Shown here piece after piece: positions 1 to 9,204 of a stretch of 54,118 bases of DNA; position 1 is the first letter of the stretch; each line of letters opens with the position of its first letter. The translations under genes were made by a program, and so were the position numbers. This stretch comes from an uncultured Prevotellaceae bacterium (GTDB lineage Bacteria > Bacteroidota > Bacteroidia > Bacteroidales > Bacteroidaceae). The stretch is from contig CAMJIL010000013.1 of NCBI GenBank assembly GCA_946405805.1, forward strand, positions 1-54,118. The letters run 5' to 3'. The notes under the pieces were generated by a model that saw only the letters and a program-made list of their open reading frames with translations, searched no databases and was not told the DNA's origin.

Positions 1-1553
1 GTTCTCTCCCAATCCACGATCTTTAATTCGGATTCCGTTGACGGATGGATGTCGAACTCGTCGAGCAGCATCACCCTCTTATTCTCCAGGTCGTAGAGCG
101 GCCACACCTTGGCCTTGCCGTCAGGAGAAATCTCGGCACTGAGCGACGGATTACCTGTCTTGGCGAACTGTACCCACATTTTTCGCATAGTCTTGCAGAA
201 GGTCTCGTCGAAAGCCCTTCCCGTGTCAGCTGTCATCTCGGGATGATTGAACACTACCGCCAGCTCGATGGCATGTCCGCACTTCATGATGGGGTCAGGC
301 GACTCAGGCGTAAAGTAATAGGTGAAAGCCTTACCACCAGCCTTCGTCTGGCACTCAGACAACTTGATGATAGGCACATTAAACCAGCTCTGGCTCAAGA
401 GACTACTGTCTGGCTGGAAGTAGTCACCCTTCACATCGTTCATATAACTATCGACCAGTGCTTTCTCGTCAGCTGGCAACTTGGCATATTTCTCTTGCTT
501 GCGTCCTGCAATCCACTTATCCCAGCCTTCCTTGCCGAAGCTGGACACGAAGAAATTCATCTCGTCCTTGTTGCAACCTACCAGAATCTCCAAATCTTTC
601 GCTGCACCGTTGGCGTAAGCCTCAAAGGTGTCGGTGGGCAGATACTTTCCGTCTCTTTCGGGCATCTGGTGTGCAAAGTTGACTGCTGTAGCTGTTTCCA
701 GAAGCTTGTCGCCATCGACCTTCAGAAGATCGGCAACCGTCTTGCAACCGAGCGCCTCCATCAGTTTGTTGGTGCCCTCGATACCTTCTTCCGGAGATCT
801 CGTCTGGTTGACGGAACCACTCTCGGCAATGAGTCGCTTGAAATATTTTTGGGAGCCCGGAACCAACGGCTGCAAGGTACAGCTGGCAGCACCGGCTGAT
901 TCACCGAAGATAGTCACATTGTCGGGATCGCCGCCAAAGGCCGCAATATTCTCGTGTACCCACTTCAGCGCTTTCTGCTGGTCCAGGAGTCCTAGGTTCT
1001 GTGAGTCGGTATATTCCTTACCGTCCGACAGGTGCGACAGATGCAGGAAGCCCATCACGCCAAGTCTGTAGGCAATCGTAACAACGATGACATCGGGATT
1101 CTCCTTCATGAAATTGACGCTGTCGAACATCGGGTCGATGGTACCGCCTGACTCAAAAGCACCGCCGTGAATCCATACCATAACGGGCTTCTTCTCCGTT
1201 GTTGCCTCATCAGCCTTAAAGACGTTGAGGTACAGGCTGTCTTCACTCAGGTAATAGAGTGAACCTACCTCAAACGACGGGTTACCGTAGCTGCTCTTCG
1301 CATTGTAATATGCCTCATAGACACCATCGTTGGGAACAGCATCCACAGGAGCCTTCCAGCGCAGGTCACCCACAGGTTGCTTACCTACATAGGGAATACC
1401 CCTATAGACGATGATATTATCATTCTTCCGACCTACGAAAGTACCGTTAATACACTTGACAGCCAACGACTTGTCGTAATTGCCATCGGTAATCTGTTTG
1501 TTCTCGCCGCCATACATACCGTGCAGCGCGTCTCTAATCTCTTGAGCATTCAT
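1..1553 (-). CDS. Type-B carboxylesterase, 3' end beyond the window
   Basis: Alpha/beta-hydrolase that cleaves carboxylic esters. At least 517 residues are visible and the frame stays open at the left edge, so the C-terminus is cut off, probably by few residues since type-B esterases are about 500-550 long. The catalytic pattern is clear: the oxyanion-hole HGGAF around His129, the nucleophile elbow GESAGA with Ser219, a downstream GCNKDE segment carrying the likely acid, and His427 in GHAIELAVVF. The ATG at 1553 gives MNAQEIRD with no signal peptide, so it is predicted to be cytoplasmic. It lies 74 bp downstream of the secreted GH31 gene on the same strand, which suggests a two-gene glycan or ester utilisation unit. 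The substrate cannot be read from the sequence. Confidence 0.9.
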   Translation of the reverse strand, partial: MNAQEIRDALHGMYGGENKQITDGNYDKSLAVKCINGTFVGRKNDNIIVYRGIPYVGKQPVGDLRWKAPVDAVPNDGVYEAYYNAKSSYGNPSFEVGSLYYLSEDSLYLNVFKADEATTEKKPVMVWIHGGAFESGGTIDPMFDSVNFMKENPDVIVVTIAYRLGVMGFLHLSHLSDGKEYTDSQNLGLLDQQKALKWVHENIAAFGGDPDNVTIFGESAGAASCTLQPLVPGSQKYFKRLIAESGSVNQTRSPEEGIEGTNKLMEALGCKTVADLLKVDGDKLLETATAVNFAHQMPERDGKYLPTDTFEAYANGAAKDLEILVGCNKDEMNFFVSSFGKEGWDKWIAGRKQEKYAKLPADEKALVDSYMNDVKGDYFQPDSSLLSQSWFNVPIIKLSECQTKAGGKAFTYYFTPESPDPIMKCGHAIELAVVFNHPEMTADTGRAFDETFCKTMRKMWVQFAKTGNPSLSAEISPDGKAKVWPLYDLENKRVMLLDEFDIHPSTESELKIVDWER

Positions 1554-1627
1554 AGTTTTAATAATTTTTTGGGCTACGGTATTGGTAGTCCAATTAAAAA
1601 TAGTGTAACTCGCAAAACCTAAAAGAA

Positions 1628-4063
1628 TTAGAACTTTGCTGTTACTTCTTTTCCGATGTATGTGACGGTTTGCTTTGTGCCGTCGGGGAGTACTACGTTG
1701 AAGACGCGGTTGGTGAGCATGCCGTCATAGTTCCCTTGGCGGTTGCCGATGGTGAGGGTGCGGCGGCTGTCGTTCCACTGCATCGTGATGGTGGTGTATT
1801 TGCCTTTTTCGTAGTTATAATTGTCGCCTTCGTCTTCATAGAGTGTGAAGGTGCCGTCAGCGCCGGGATAGATACGCAATTCCAGTTCGTTCCATGCCTT
1901 TTCACCGACATATTGCATCTCAGGTCCGAGAGGCAGTATGCTACCAGCACGCACAAACATAGGAACGCGGTCGAGGCGTGTCTCGAAGGTTACGTCCTGT
2001 CCGCCACGATATTCCTTGCCTGTCCAGAAATCATACCACTGTGCGCCCTTTGGCAGATATTTCGTAGCACTCTTGGTGCCGCTGAAATCTACTACGGGAT
2101 ATCCTTCGTTGGTAGTAGCAGTGCTGCTGACGCTCCATCCGTCCAGACCCTGCGCATCAAGCTTACCACCTTTGCGGTTGACTGCTTCAGGGGTGTATTG
2201 TGCCTGCACGATGGGTGCTGCGAGAATGCTGCGGCCAAAGAGAAATTCGCTCGGCTCCTGCCATGTGCGCTTGTCGGCAGCAAAGTCTGCAAACAGCGGA
2301 CGCATATAGGTGTCGTTATTGCTGGTTACCTGCCATGCTGTGCTATATATATAAGGTAGCAGGCGATAGCGTAGGCGTATTTGTGCTGCGATGGCGTCAT
2401 AGACAGCCTCGCCCGGCTTGCCGAATTCCCATATCTCGCGTGAGCAATCGGTACCGTGACTGCGGAATACAGGGCAGAACAATCCATACTGCATCCAGCG
2501 AACATAGAGTTCCTGGAACTGTGGATTGCGTGGTGCCGAACCACCGCCTCGGGTGTTGTAACTGCCGCAGAAGAAACCACCGATGTCGGTATTGAAGTTA
2601 GGACAGCCCGTCATGCCGTAGTTCAGGCCTAGAGGAATCTGGTTGCGCAACACTTCCCACGAAGAGCTGACATCGCCACTCCACAGACCCGAGCCGTAGC
2701 GCTGCTGACCAGCAAAGGCAGAACGTGTCATAATAAACACACGCTTGTCGGAAGTGGCTTGACGCTGCCCCTCATATACACCGCTGACGGTAGCCAAAGG
2801 GAAGGCATTACGATAGCGGCGCCATGTGCCGTCACCGGCACTGTGGTCGTAGTCGGACTCTTTGGGATTGAAGCAGTCGGGGTCGGTAGAATCCATCCAC
2901 CAGGCATCAGTGCCCTCATTGAGAAGGTTGGTGAGGTACTTCCAATAAATGTCGCGTGCCTTTGGGCTGAAAGCATCATAAACACGCACTCCGGAAGGGT
3001 AGTCCATGCGTGGGGGCCATTGTGCCAGTCCGCTTTGAGGCCACGTCTGGAAATCATAGAGCAATCCCAGTGAGTCGAGCTCACGATATTGTTTTGTCTT
3101 AGGACCGAAGCTTGCCCATATGCTTATCATGAAATGTGCATGCTGACGGTGCACTTCATCAATCATCCTTTTGCCGTCTAGGAAATCCTCATGGACGAAT
3201 TCCATAGCATTCCACGTATAGTTAGACCCCCAATACTGCCAGTCTTGTATGATGCCGTCGAGAGGTATCTGACTCTTGCGGTAGCGATTTACAACGCTGA
3301 GCAGTTCCTTAGAAGACTTATAGCGCTCCTTTGACTGCCAGTAGCCGTATGTCCAAAGTGGGAACATCGGTACCTGGCCGGACAGTGTGCGCATCTCAGC
3401 ATTGTTGCCATCGACAGAGCCGCCCAGCATAAAGTAGTAGTCAACGCCGTCGCCAACCTCTGAGGATAGTTCCATCTTGTTCTGACCTGTGGCATCGAAA
3501 ATTGTGCGGGAATAGTTGTCCCAATATATAGACCATCCGCGGATGCTTTGGAACACTGTCTGGAAATCCTGTAGGTTCGACTGTTCCATCTCCACATGTT
3601 TTCCGCGATGTGACAGCTTGCCATCCTGCAATGTGCCAAGACCGTAGATAGGTTCGTCTTTCTGCAGGGCAAACGCCGTAGTAACACGGTAAGCACCCTT
3701 GTCAGGACCGCTGGTACGCTCCTCGAAACCATAGGACAGCTCCTGCAACAGATTCTTCACCTTGCGGCCCTCAAAACTGATGCGGCCGGTGTTCTTGTTG
3801 ACACGAACTGTCAACTCGCTGCTGCTCAATGATATCTCACTGCCACTCTCGCCACGCTTGATGTCGATATCCTGCGGCTGTGCCGTAACGACAAGACTGG
3901 GGTGGGAGATAGTGCGTCCTGTGGGCACCTTAGTAATGTGTACTGTGCGAGGAGTGAAAAACTCTACGCAAACGTCAGTGGAAGATGTCTTCACTACTGT
4001 AGGCTTTGCCATTACGGGCAAAGAAAATAATAAAATTACAAAGCTAGAGAAAATGGGTTTCAT
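1628..4063 (-). CDS. GH31 family alpha-glycosidase (alpha-xylosidase or alpha-glucosidase), secreted
   Basis: Retaining alpha-glycoside hydrolase of 811 residues. Residues 1-19 form a signal peptide ending at an Ala-type site, so the enzyme is periplasmic or exported. An N-terminal beta-sandwich precedes the barrel. The motif WWMDSTDPD puts the nucleophile at Asp391 and WSGDVSS puts the acid/base at Asp464. RSHGTD follows, and a DUF5110-like C-terminal sandwich contains LYEDEGDNYNYEKG. The DSTDPD form of the nucleophile loop resembles the alpha-xylosidase side of GH31 as I recall it, but substrate assignment is inference. It lacks the PA14 insert of the larger Bacteroides xyloglucan enzymes. 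It sits between queC (40 bp upstream) and the carboxylesterase. Confidence 0.92.
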   Translation of the reverse strand: MKPIFSSFVILLFSLPVMAKPTVVKTSSTDVCVEFFTPRTVHITKVPTGRTISHPSLVVTAQPQDIDIKRGESGSEISLSSSELTVRVNKNTGRISFEGRKVKNLLQELSYGFEERTSGPDKGAYRVTTAFALQKDEPIYGLGTLQDGKLSHRGKHVEMEQSNLQDFQTVFQSIRGWSIYWDNYSRTIFDATGQNKMELSSEVGDGVDYYFMLGGSVDGNNAEMRTLSGQVPMFPLWTYGYWQSKERYKSSKELLSVVNRYRKSQIPLDGIIQDWQYWGSNYTWNAMEFVHEDFLDGKRMIDEVHRQHAHFMISIWASFGPKTKQYRELDSLGLLYDFQTWPQSGLAQWPPRMDYPSGVRVYDAFSPKARDIYWKYLTNLLNEGTDAWWMDSTDPDCFNPKESDYDHSAGDGTWRRYRNAFPLATVSGVYEGQRQATSDKRVFIMTRSAFAGQQRYGSGLWSGDVSSSWEVLRNQIPLGLNYGMTGCPNFNTDIGGFFCGSYNTRGGGSAPRNPQFQELYVRWMQYGLFCPVFRSHGTDCSREIWEFGKPGEAVYDAIAAQIRLRYRLLPYIYSTAWQVTSNNDTYMRPLFADFAADKRTWQEPSEFLFGRSILAAPIVQAQYTPEAVNRKGGKLDAQGLDGWSVSSTATTNEGYPVVDFSGTKSATKYLPKGAQWYDFWTGKEYRGGQDVTFETRLDRVPMFVRAGSILPLGPEMQYVGEKAWNELELRIYPGADGTFTLYEDEGDNYNYEKGKYTTITMQWNDSRRTLTIGNRQGNYDGMLTNRVFNVVLPDGTKQTVTYIGKEVTAKF

Positions 4064-4084
4064 AATTGTTATTGGTTTGATTGG

Positions 4085-4110
4085 CCTATAGGACTTATGG
4101 GGCCTATAGG
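4085..4110. repeat. Pair of CCTATAGG palindromes forming a hairpin
   Basis: The palindrome CCTATAGG occurs at 4085-4092 and again at 4103-4110, each preceded by GG, with 10 bp between. The two copies can pair as an 8-bp stem. The stop codon of queC lies inside the second copy. No U-run follows on the minus strand, so this is not a convincing intrinsic terminator; it may be an RNA-processing structure or the scar of a duplication. Confidence 0.6.
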
Positions 4111-4784
4111 TTTTCGTTTTGGTTTTCGTTTTGGTTTTCGTACGAAGTGTTGTCTTCTATTCCAGCGGCGGCGAGGGCTTCTTTGCGTTCTATGCATGTG
4201 CCACATTTGCCGCAATGCTTCTCACCACCTTTGTAGCATGACCACGTCTTGCCGTAATCGATGCCTAACTGCTTTCCCCTGACAGCAATGTCTCTCTTGG
4301 TGATGTTGGTATAGGGCGCTAGAATCTGCAACTCCTCATACGTGCCGGCAGAGATGGCCGCACTCATAGCAGAGACAAACTCCGGACGGCAGTCGGGATA
4401 GATGGCGTGATCACCACCGTGATTGGCCATCATGACATATTTCAGCCCGCGGCTCTCTGCCATTCCCGCTGCAATAGCAAGCATGATACCGTTGCGGAAA
4501 GGTACAACGGTGCTCTTCATATTTTCGTCAGCATAGTGCCCCTCGGGAATATCCTCTCCGCCAATAAGCAGGGAAGAAGTGAAATACTTCTGCATGAAGT
4601 CGAGGGGAATGATAATCTGCGGAATGCCTAACTGCTCACAATGCCACTTGGCAAAAGCCAACTCCTTGGCATTATGGCGTGAGCCATAGTCGTAAGAAAC
4701 TGCAAGGGCAATGCGCTCCTTGTAATCATAGAGTAGGGTGGTGGAATCCATACCACCACTTAATATAATGATAGAATCCTTCAT
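4104..4784 (-). CDS. queC: 7-cyano-7-deazaguanine synthase QueC with a repeat-coded tail
   Basis: Converts 7-carboxy-7-deazaguanine to preQ0 with ATP and ammonia in queuosine biosynthesis. The PP-loop SGGMDSTTLL is at the N-terminus and the zinc-binding cysteines cluster near the end (CYKGGEKHCGKCGTC). I use the ATG at 4784 (MKDSIIILSGG, 226 aa); a start 30 bp further out adds residues coded by junction repeat DNA. After a normal QueC end the protein carries DNTSYENQNENQNENL, coded entirely by a TTTTCG/TTTTGG hexamer repeat. A TPR protein at 30674-31789 ends in nearly the same peptide. Cytoplasmic. The pathway partner queA is at 43940-45127. Confidence 0.95.
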   Translation of the reverse strand: MKDSIIILSGGMDSTTLLYDYKERIALAVSYDYGSRHNAKELAFAKWHCEQLGIPQIIIPLDFMQKYFTSSLLIGGEDIPEGHYADENMKSTVVPFRNGIMLAIAAGMAESRGLKYVMMANHGGDHAIYPDCRPEFVSAMSAAISAGTYEELQILAPYTNITKRDIAVRGKQLGIDYGKTWSCYKGGEKHCGKCGTCIERKEALAAAGIEDNTSYENQNENQNENL

Positions 4785-4813
4785 CAATTCAATCAATAAT
4801 TGTGCATTATGCA

Positions 4814-7141
4814 TTAATTAAACACCGTCCAACTGAGGCCCAAGCGGAAGATGCGGCTGTTGAGAGGATGGTGAGGAGTATAGAAATAATTTCCTGAACC
4901 AGCATTGACGTGAGACATCATAACAAAGAAACGGCAGCGCTTCAGCATGAAGTTGGCATATACATTGATGAGAGGATAGTTGCCAACCTTTGTCTTCACC
5001 GCTTCATTTTGCTGCACAGCAAACTGCGACAGCTGTGGAACATATTCCGGAGCGTAGTAAGACGTGAAGAAACGCATGTCTCCACCAAAGTGAACAGATA
5101 GCACACGCGCAATCTTAAACTTCAGGTAAAGGTTAGTCCATATATTTACTGCCGGCACAGGAAGAACATCCTCGGCACTACTCTTCTGGAAGGTAATGCG
5201 GTTTTCCCAGTTCAGCACACCGAGAGTGAAATTCTGTTCAAGGGCAAGCGTCAGAAGACTGATATTCTTTGATGACTGATAGATGTTGGCATCGTAGCCG
5301 GTGATGACTTCGTTAGCCTTATTGTATGTCACTCCGAGATAAGTCAAATTCTGGAAGTTGTCGTAAGCCACACGAAGCGATGTGCGTGTTTTGCTGTATG
5401 TAAGGCTTCCTTCAAAGTGGGTCTGCATCTGCTTGTTCAGTCCGTCATGATCCCACCAGAAGTGCTTGGAGTGATAGTGACGCTTGAAAAAGGCTGGGGT
5501 AGTGAGATGATAGAAGGCTTTGAGGTTAAGTTTTACGGAATCCTTGAAAAGAGGAATCCTCACATCACCAATACCGTCAAATTTCAAGTCACCAACTGTC
5601 TTGCCGGCAATCCATACCTCACCCAACACCTTATAATGGAATGTCTTGCCGAGAGTCTTTATGAGTTGACCACCGACAGAGAGATTATTTTCTATATAAC
5701 TGCTATATCGGGTGAGGCTATCCTCCGCCAGTCGGTAATTGGATAACTCATGGGCGATGAATGCCTTTGCTCCCATCGGAACATACTTATTGAAGCCTTC
5801 GAGCAATCCGACGGCAAAAGTATTTCGGAGAGTATAGTAATCAGTCTTGTCGTAGATAGAATCGCCCAGTGCTCTGTCAACAGGAACGCTGTACCTGTTG
5901 TTGTAAAGGTTCTTTGGAGACCTGTATGCGATATATGTGTGCCAGTTGTTATCAAACTGTAGGTTATGAATAAAACTGGTAACAGGCACATATTCCTCCT
6001 TTGTCCATGACGTATCGATTGCTACAGAGTCTTTGCGAGCCAAGAGAGAATCCATCAGTAATTTACGCTTCTCCTCTGCTGCCTTTTTGAGGGCTAACCT
6101 AAGGGAATCGTTGGCAAGGTCGCCAACAATCTGCGCATCGTCAGGTCTGCCAAGACGTTTTGAAGGCTTTGGAATACTGGTATCACCTGACAGCATCTTC
6201 TCTGCCTCCGCAGCAGCCTCTGCTTTCTCTTTCTCTTTTTGGGCCTTGATGGCAAAACGACGGGCCTCGATTTCCTGCTCGGTCATTGGTACCTTGCGAT
6301 AGAAACCGATATTATATCTGTGGGAGAGAGTAGCATGAAAGGCATTAGTGCGATTCCAGTTGCTGCTCAACAAGACGGGAATTTCGTTCTCGGAATATGT
6401 TTCGGAAGTAGCTTCCGGATGGGTGATATATTCGTCATTGGTGATGCCGCCATTCTCCGTCAGCTTCAAGTGGTCGAAGGAAAATATGAGGTGGGCATTA
6501 TACCGCTGACCGATATATGAGCCCCACATCGTGTAATCGAAGAGCGCTGTGGATTGATTTTGGTAATATCCGCGACCATATATGTAGTCGAACTTGAAAC
6601 CAAATCCGGCCTCCTTATTAATATTGTTTGCAAAAAGAGCCTTAAAATGGTCTTCGCCGTTTGTTCTGTTACCACAAGTGTTGAATGACAGGTTTGTAAT
6701 AGGTGAGAGGGTATTACTGAACTTCAGTGCCGTCGGAGGTGTGATGAAATAGGATAACCCATCAGTAAAGCCGAATGTGTTATAATCACGATCTGTCGCT
6801 ATACGGGCTATTCGTGGCGCTCCGAGGTTTCCTGTTGTGTTGTATTCTCCATATGTTCCCGTTGTGAAGATAGAATTCATGAACAGATGCTGCGCAGTAT
6901 CTGGAGCAACTGCCGTCCTATCTCCGAAATGGTCGTCAATAGTCCATAGGTACATACCCTTTGGCACTTCCTTATGCTTTGTCTTCAGAGAGTCAAGGGC
7001 GCGATTAGGGTTGAAGGTGTTGTCCGTCACCGTAAAACCATCATCGTAGAAAGTGTTGTTATTATTGCCTTGAGCCATTGATGACATACAGAGGGCGAAC
7101 AATATCACAGAAATAAGTATGATGTTATATATCCGTCTCAT
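4814..7141 (-). CDS. Putative outer-membrane porin (Porin_10-like)
   Basis: Large beta-barrel protein of 775 residues, probably an outer-membrane channel of the Bacteroidetes putative-porin family. A signal peptide (MRRIYNIILISVILFALCMSSMAQ-type, given here by its position 1-24) is followed by an Asn-rich start. The rest is rich in alternating aromatic and polar beta-strand segments and ends in the hydrophobic-aromatic strand LGLSWTVFN, typical of barrel C-termini. Around residues 300-330 there is a Lys/Glu/Ala-rich segment (KAQKEKEKAEAAAEAEKM) likely to be an extramembrane loop. The start at 7141 is 2 bp from the stop of the next gene upstream, so the two are probably co-transcribed; the ORF can be extended by 9 codons but that part lacks signal-peptide character. 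Substrate unknown. Confidence 0.85.
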   Translation of the reverse strand: MRRIYNIILISVILFALCMSSMAQGNNNNTFYDDGFTVTDNTFNPNRALDSLKTKHKEVPKGMYLWTIDDHFGDRTAVAPDTAQHLFMNSIFTTGTYGEYNTTGNLGAPRIARIATDRDYNTFGFTDGLSYFITPPTALKFSNTLSPITNLSFNTCGNRTNGEDHFKALFANNINKEAGFGFKFDYIYGRGYYQNQSTALFDYTMWGSYIGQRYNAHLIFSFDHLKLTENGGITNDEYITHPEATSETYSENEIPVLLSSNWNRTNAFHATLSHRYNIGFYRKVPMTEQEIEARRFAIKAQKEKEKAEAAAEAEKMLSGDTSIPKPSKRLGRPDDAQIVGDLANDSLRLALKKAAEEKRKLLMDSLLARKDSVAIDTSWTKEEYVPVTSFIHNLQFDNNWHTYIAYRSPKNLYNNRYSVPVDRALGDSIYDKTDYYTLRNTFAVGLLEGFNKYVPMGAKAFIAHELSNYRLAEDSLTRYSSYIENNLSVGGQLIKTLGKTFHYKVLGEVWIAGKTVGDLKFDGIGDVRIPLFKDSVKLNLKAFYHLTTPAFFKRHYHSKHFWWDHDGLNKQMQTHFEGSLTYSKTRTSLRVAYDNFQNLTYLGVTYNKANEVITGYDANIYQSSKNISLLTLALEQNFTLGVLNWENRITFQKSSAEDVLPVPAVNIWTNLYLKFKIARVLSVHFGGDMRFFTSYYAPEYVPQLSQFAVQQNEAVKTKVGNYPLINVYANFMLKRCRFFVMMSHVNAGSGNYFYTPHHPLNSRIFRLGLSWTVFN

Positions 7142-7143
7142 AT

Positions 7144-7356
7144 CTATTTCATATATCTTAAGACACATTCCGCCATCTTTATTGCCATAGCGATGATGAC
7201 AATGACAATACCCATCATCTTGATTCGCTCATCATGAGCAAACCACTGACCATAAGCATTGACACAAGCACCGATGATGCCAATGACGATGAACAGCAGA
7301 TTGAGAATCTGCCTAATCTTAAAAATCGTTGTAGGACCTTGGGGTTGTTGATGCAT
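7144..7356 (-). CDS. Small two-helix membrane protein, unknown
   Basis: A 70-residue protein I cannot name. A polar N-terminus (MHQQPQGPTTIFKIRQ) is followed by two hydrophobic segments, roughly residues 17-35 and 46-62, with a short charged turn (AHDERIK) between and a basic tail. It sits 14 bp after the DUF4468 gene and 2 bp before the porin, so it very likely belongs to the same transcript. Inner-membrane location is inferred from composition only. Confidence 0.7.
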   Translation of the reverse strand: MHQQPQGPTTIFKIRQILNLLFIVIGIIGACVNAYGQWFAHDERIKMMGIVIVIIAMAIKMAECVLRYMK

Positions 7357-7370
7357 CAGATAGAAGGATA

Positions 7371-8150
7371 TTATTTTTTCAGGGTCTCCTCGATACGATT
7401 GAATAAAGCATCTTTTGCATCAATAGTCTTGGTGCGGAATTTCTCTGAACCGCCCTTCTGGAAGCCGTCACCCTTTTTGTTGATTGCCTGAGCATCAGAT
7501 ATCATATCCTCTGCAGGGAACTGTCCGCCACCACGCTCTTCGTCGTAGATGTAGTTGAGGTTGCACATAGTAACCAGACATCTTCCGTCGAAACAGCCGA
7601 TGACCAACTGATAGTTGAATTTTGTCTGGTCGAGAGACAGGAATTTATTCTCAAAAGTCAGAATCTCCTGTACTCGTGCCACGATCTGATGATTTGCTTC
7701 ATCAGTGATAGATATCTTGCTGACATCAGTCTTCGGATTAACACCATTGCCGCCAGTCTCTGAGCAATAGCCTTTAGTAAAAGCAAGCATAGTGTTGTAT
7801 ATCTCACCAGCAGACTTGCCAGGCACCTCAATGGCCTTCTGCCACTGAATCTTACCATTAACCTCTGGGCATGCTCCTGCAAGATATTTTGGGTCAATAA
7901 CCCTTTCTGCCTTTGGTTTCTTCTCAAACAAAGCACGCTTCTTTATCTGACCATCTTGAGTGATGGTATATGATTCCTGTGGTTTCTTCTTAGGCTTGAA
8001 GAGTTGGGCATTGGCATGGGTTGCATACAGAATGGATAGTATGGCGCAAAGAATAATGATTACCACGATGCGTGCCACGCAACCTACTACTTTCTTAATG
8101 ATGAACAGTGCAATGATGATTGCAATAATTCCGATGATTAATTGTGTCAT
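7371..8150 (-). CDS. DUF4468-like domain protein with N-terminal membrane segments
   Basis: A 259-residue protein. The N-terminus is strongly hydrophobic, with two segments at about residues 4-18 and 26-46 ending in THANAQ, which reads as a membrane anchor followed by a possible cleavage site. A basic linker (KPKKKP) leads to a region of about residues 95-200 that resembles DUF4468 (GKIQWQKAIEVPGKSAGEIYN, with later beta-strands ending MCNLNYIYDEERGGG). DUF4468 has no established function; the family is common in Bacteroidetes. The start codon overlaps the stop of the upstream rluA-type gene as ATGA, so translation is coupled. Confidence 0.75.
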   Translation of the reverse strand: MTQLIIGIIAIIIALFIIKKVVGCVARIVVIIILCAILSILYATHANAQLFKPKKKPQESYTITQDGQIKKRALFEKKPKAERVIDPKYLAGACPEVNGKIQWQKAIEVPGKSAGEIYNTMLAFTKGYCSETGGNGVNPKTDVSKISITDEANHQIVARVQEILTFENKFLSLDQTKFNYQLVIGCFDGRCLVTMCNLNYIYDEERGGGQFPAEDMISDAQAINKKGDGFQKGGSEKFRTKTIDAKDALFNRIEETLKK

Positions 8151-9013
8151 ATTTTAAACGGTATTGTTGTTGTAAATTCCAGTGGTTTGTGTGTTATTGG
8201 ATGGTAGAAACACAGCATGTATGCATGCAGACACAGCCGATGTAATGGGTCGTCCCCATTGCCGTATTTCACGTCACCGCAGACGGGATGTCCCATCTCT
8301 GCTGCATGAACACGAATCTGATTCTTCCTACCTGTTTCGAGTTTAAATTCCATCAGTGTGTGGTCTGCTGTGCGTTTGAGAACATGAAAATGCGTTATTG
8401 CATGTTTGCCGCCATTATCCACAGAGGAAGAATATGTGATGTATGCCTTATTGTCCTTCAGCCAGCTCTCGATGGTTCCGTCATCTTCAACCACCTCGCC
8501 GCTTAGGACGGCAACATATCGGCGGTCAAAAACAATGTCGTGCCATTCGTGCTCCAGAATCTGCTCTGTATCAATATCTTTCGCATAGACCATAAGGCCA
8601 GATGTGTCTCTGTCCAAACGGTGCACCACATGAGCCCTGCACTTTTGGCGAGTCTTGTGAAAATAGTCATCGAGAACACTTTTTACATTCAGCGATGAAT
8701 GACCTGCTGCCATAGAAAGGATGCCTGCCTTCTTCTCGATAACAACGAGATACTGATCTTCATACACTATGCTGACATATCGGCTTTTGAAGACGTCATT
8801 CTTCTTGGAATTAGAAACCTGCACCTTCATGCCTGCTGAAAGAGGAAGGTCAAACTGCGTCACTGTCTTGCCATCGACCTTAATGCCACGACCCTTTAGG
8901 ATATCCTTTACCTTGTTCCTGGAGGCAGATAAAGTCTCCAAAAGAAACTCCAGCAGGGGAGTATCTTTTGTGACATTGTATGTCTTGTATTCTTTCAGTT
9001 TCGGATTATACAT
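8147..9013 (-). CDS. RluA-family 23S rRNA/tRNA pseudouridine synthase
   Basis: Isomerises uridine to pseudouridine in structured RNA. An S4-like RNA-binding domain (about residues 10-60, with RNKVKDILKGRGIKVDGK) precedes the catalytic domain, which has the HRLDRDTSGLMV motif with the catalytic Asp, and a C-terminal ETGRKNQIRVH segment. I start at the ATG at 9013 (MYNPKLKEYK, 288 aa). The upstream 41 in-frame codons have no family similarity and overlap the likely promoter region, where a TAATTTTG box reads on the minus strand (CAAAATTA at 9062-9069). Divergent from the rnf operon. Target site not predictable. Confidence 0.9.
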   Translation of the reverse strand: MYNPKLKEYKTYNVTKDTPLLEFLLETLSASRNKVKDILKGRGIKVDGKTVTQFDLPLSAGMKVQVSNSKKNDVFKSRYVSIVYEDQYLVVIEKKAGILSMAAGHSSLNVKSVLDDYFHKTRQKCRAHVVHRLDRDTSGLMVYAKDIDTEQILEHEWHDIVFDRRYVAVLSGEVVEDDGTIESWLKDNKAYITYSSSVDNGGKHAITHFHVLKRTADHTLMEFKLETGRKNQIRVHAAEMGHPVCGDVKYGNGDDPLHRLCLHAYMLCFYHPITHKPLEFTTTIPFKI

Positions 9014-9151
9014 ATATTCGGTTGTGCAAGTCTTCTGTCGGCTGCTTGCTATGTTAGCGCACAAAATTAGGAAATTTTCTTCAGATACTAGGTTTGTAGT
9101 CCATATTTTTAAGAAACTTTTAGAGAAAATAGTCATAATTTTAAGAAATAA

Positions 9152-9183
9152 TTTGGTTAATATAGATAAATTTGATACATTTG
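9152..9183 (+). promoter_or_regulatory. Bacteroidetes-type promoter for the rnf operon
   Basis: TTTG at 9152-9155 is followed after 20 bp by TACATTTG at 9176-9183, an exact TAnnTTTG -7 box. Transcription would start around 9190. This supports the ATG at 9205 or 9220, not the ATG at 9172, for the first gene of the operon. Confidence 0.75.
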
Positions 9184-9204
9184 CACCCGATATTGCAGAA
9201 AATT

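Noticed and set aside
45..899. 284-codon open frame on the plus strand
   Set aside because: It lies wholly antisense to the carboxylesterase, whose catalytic motifs are intact, and its translation shows no domain. Shadow frame.
1670..2359. 229-codon plus-strand frame opposite the GH31 gene
   Set aside because: Antisense to a well-conserved GH31 enzyme; composition and lack of motifs indicate a shadow.
8147..9136. Longer rluA-type start at 9136
   Set aside because: The additional 41 residues have no similarity to the family and would begin within the divergent promoter region; ATG 9013 fits the S4 domain start.
9172..9204. ATG at 9172 as start of the small Cys-rich protein
   Set aside because: It lies inside the -7 box region of the rnf promoter, upstream of the expected transcription start.
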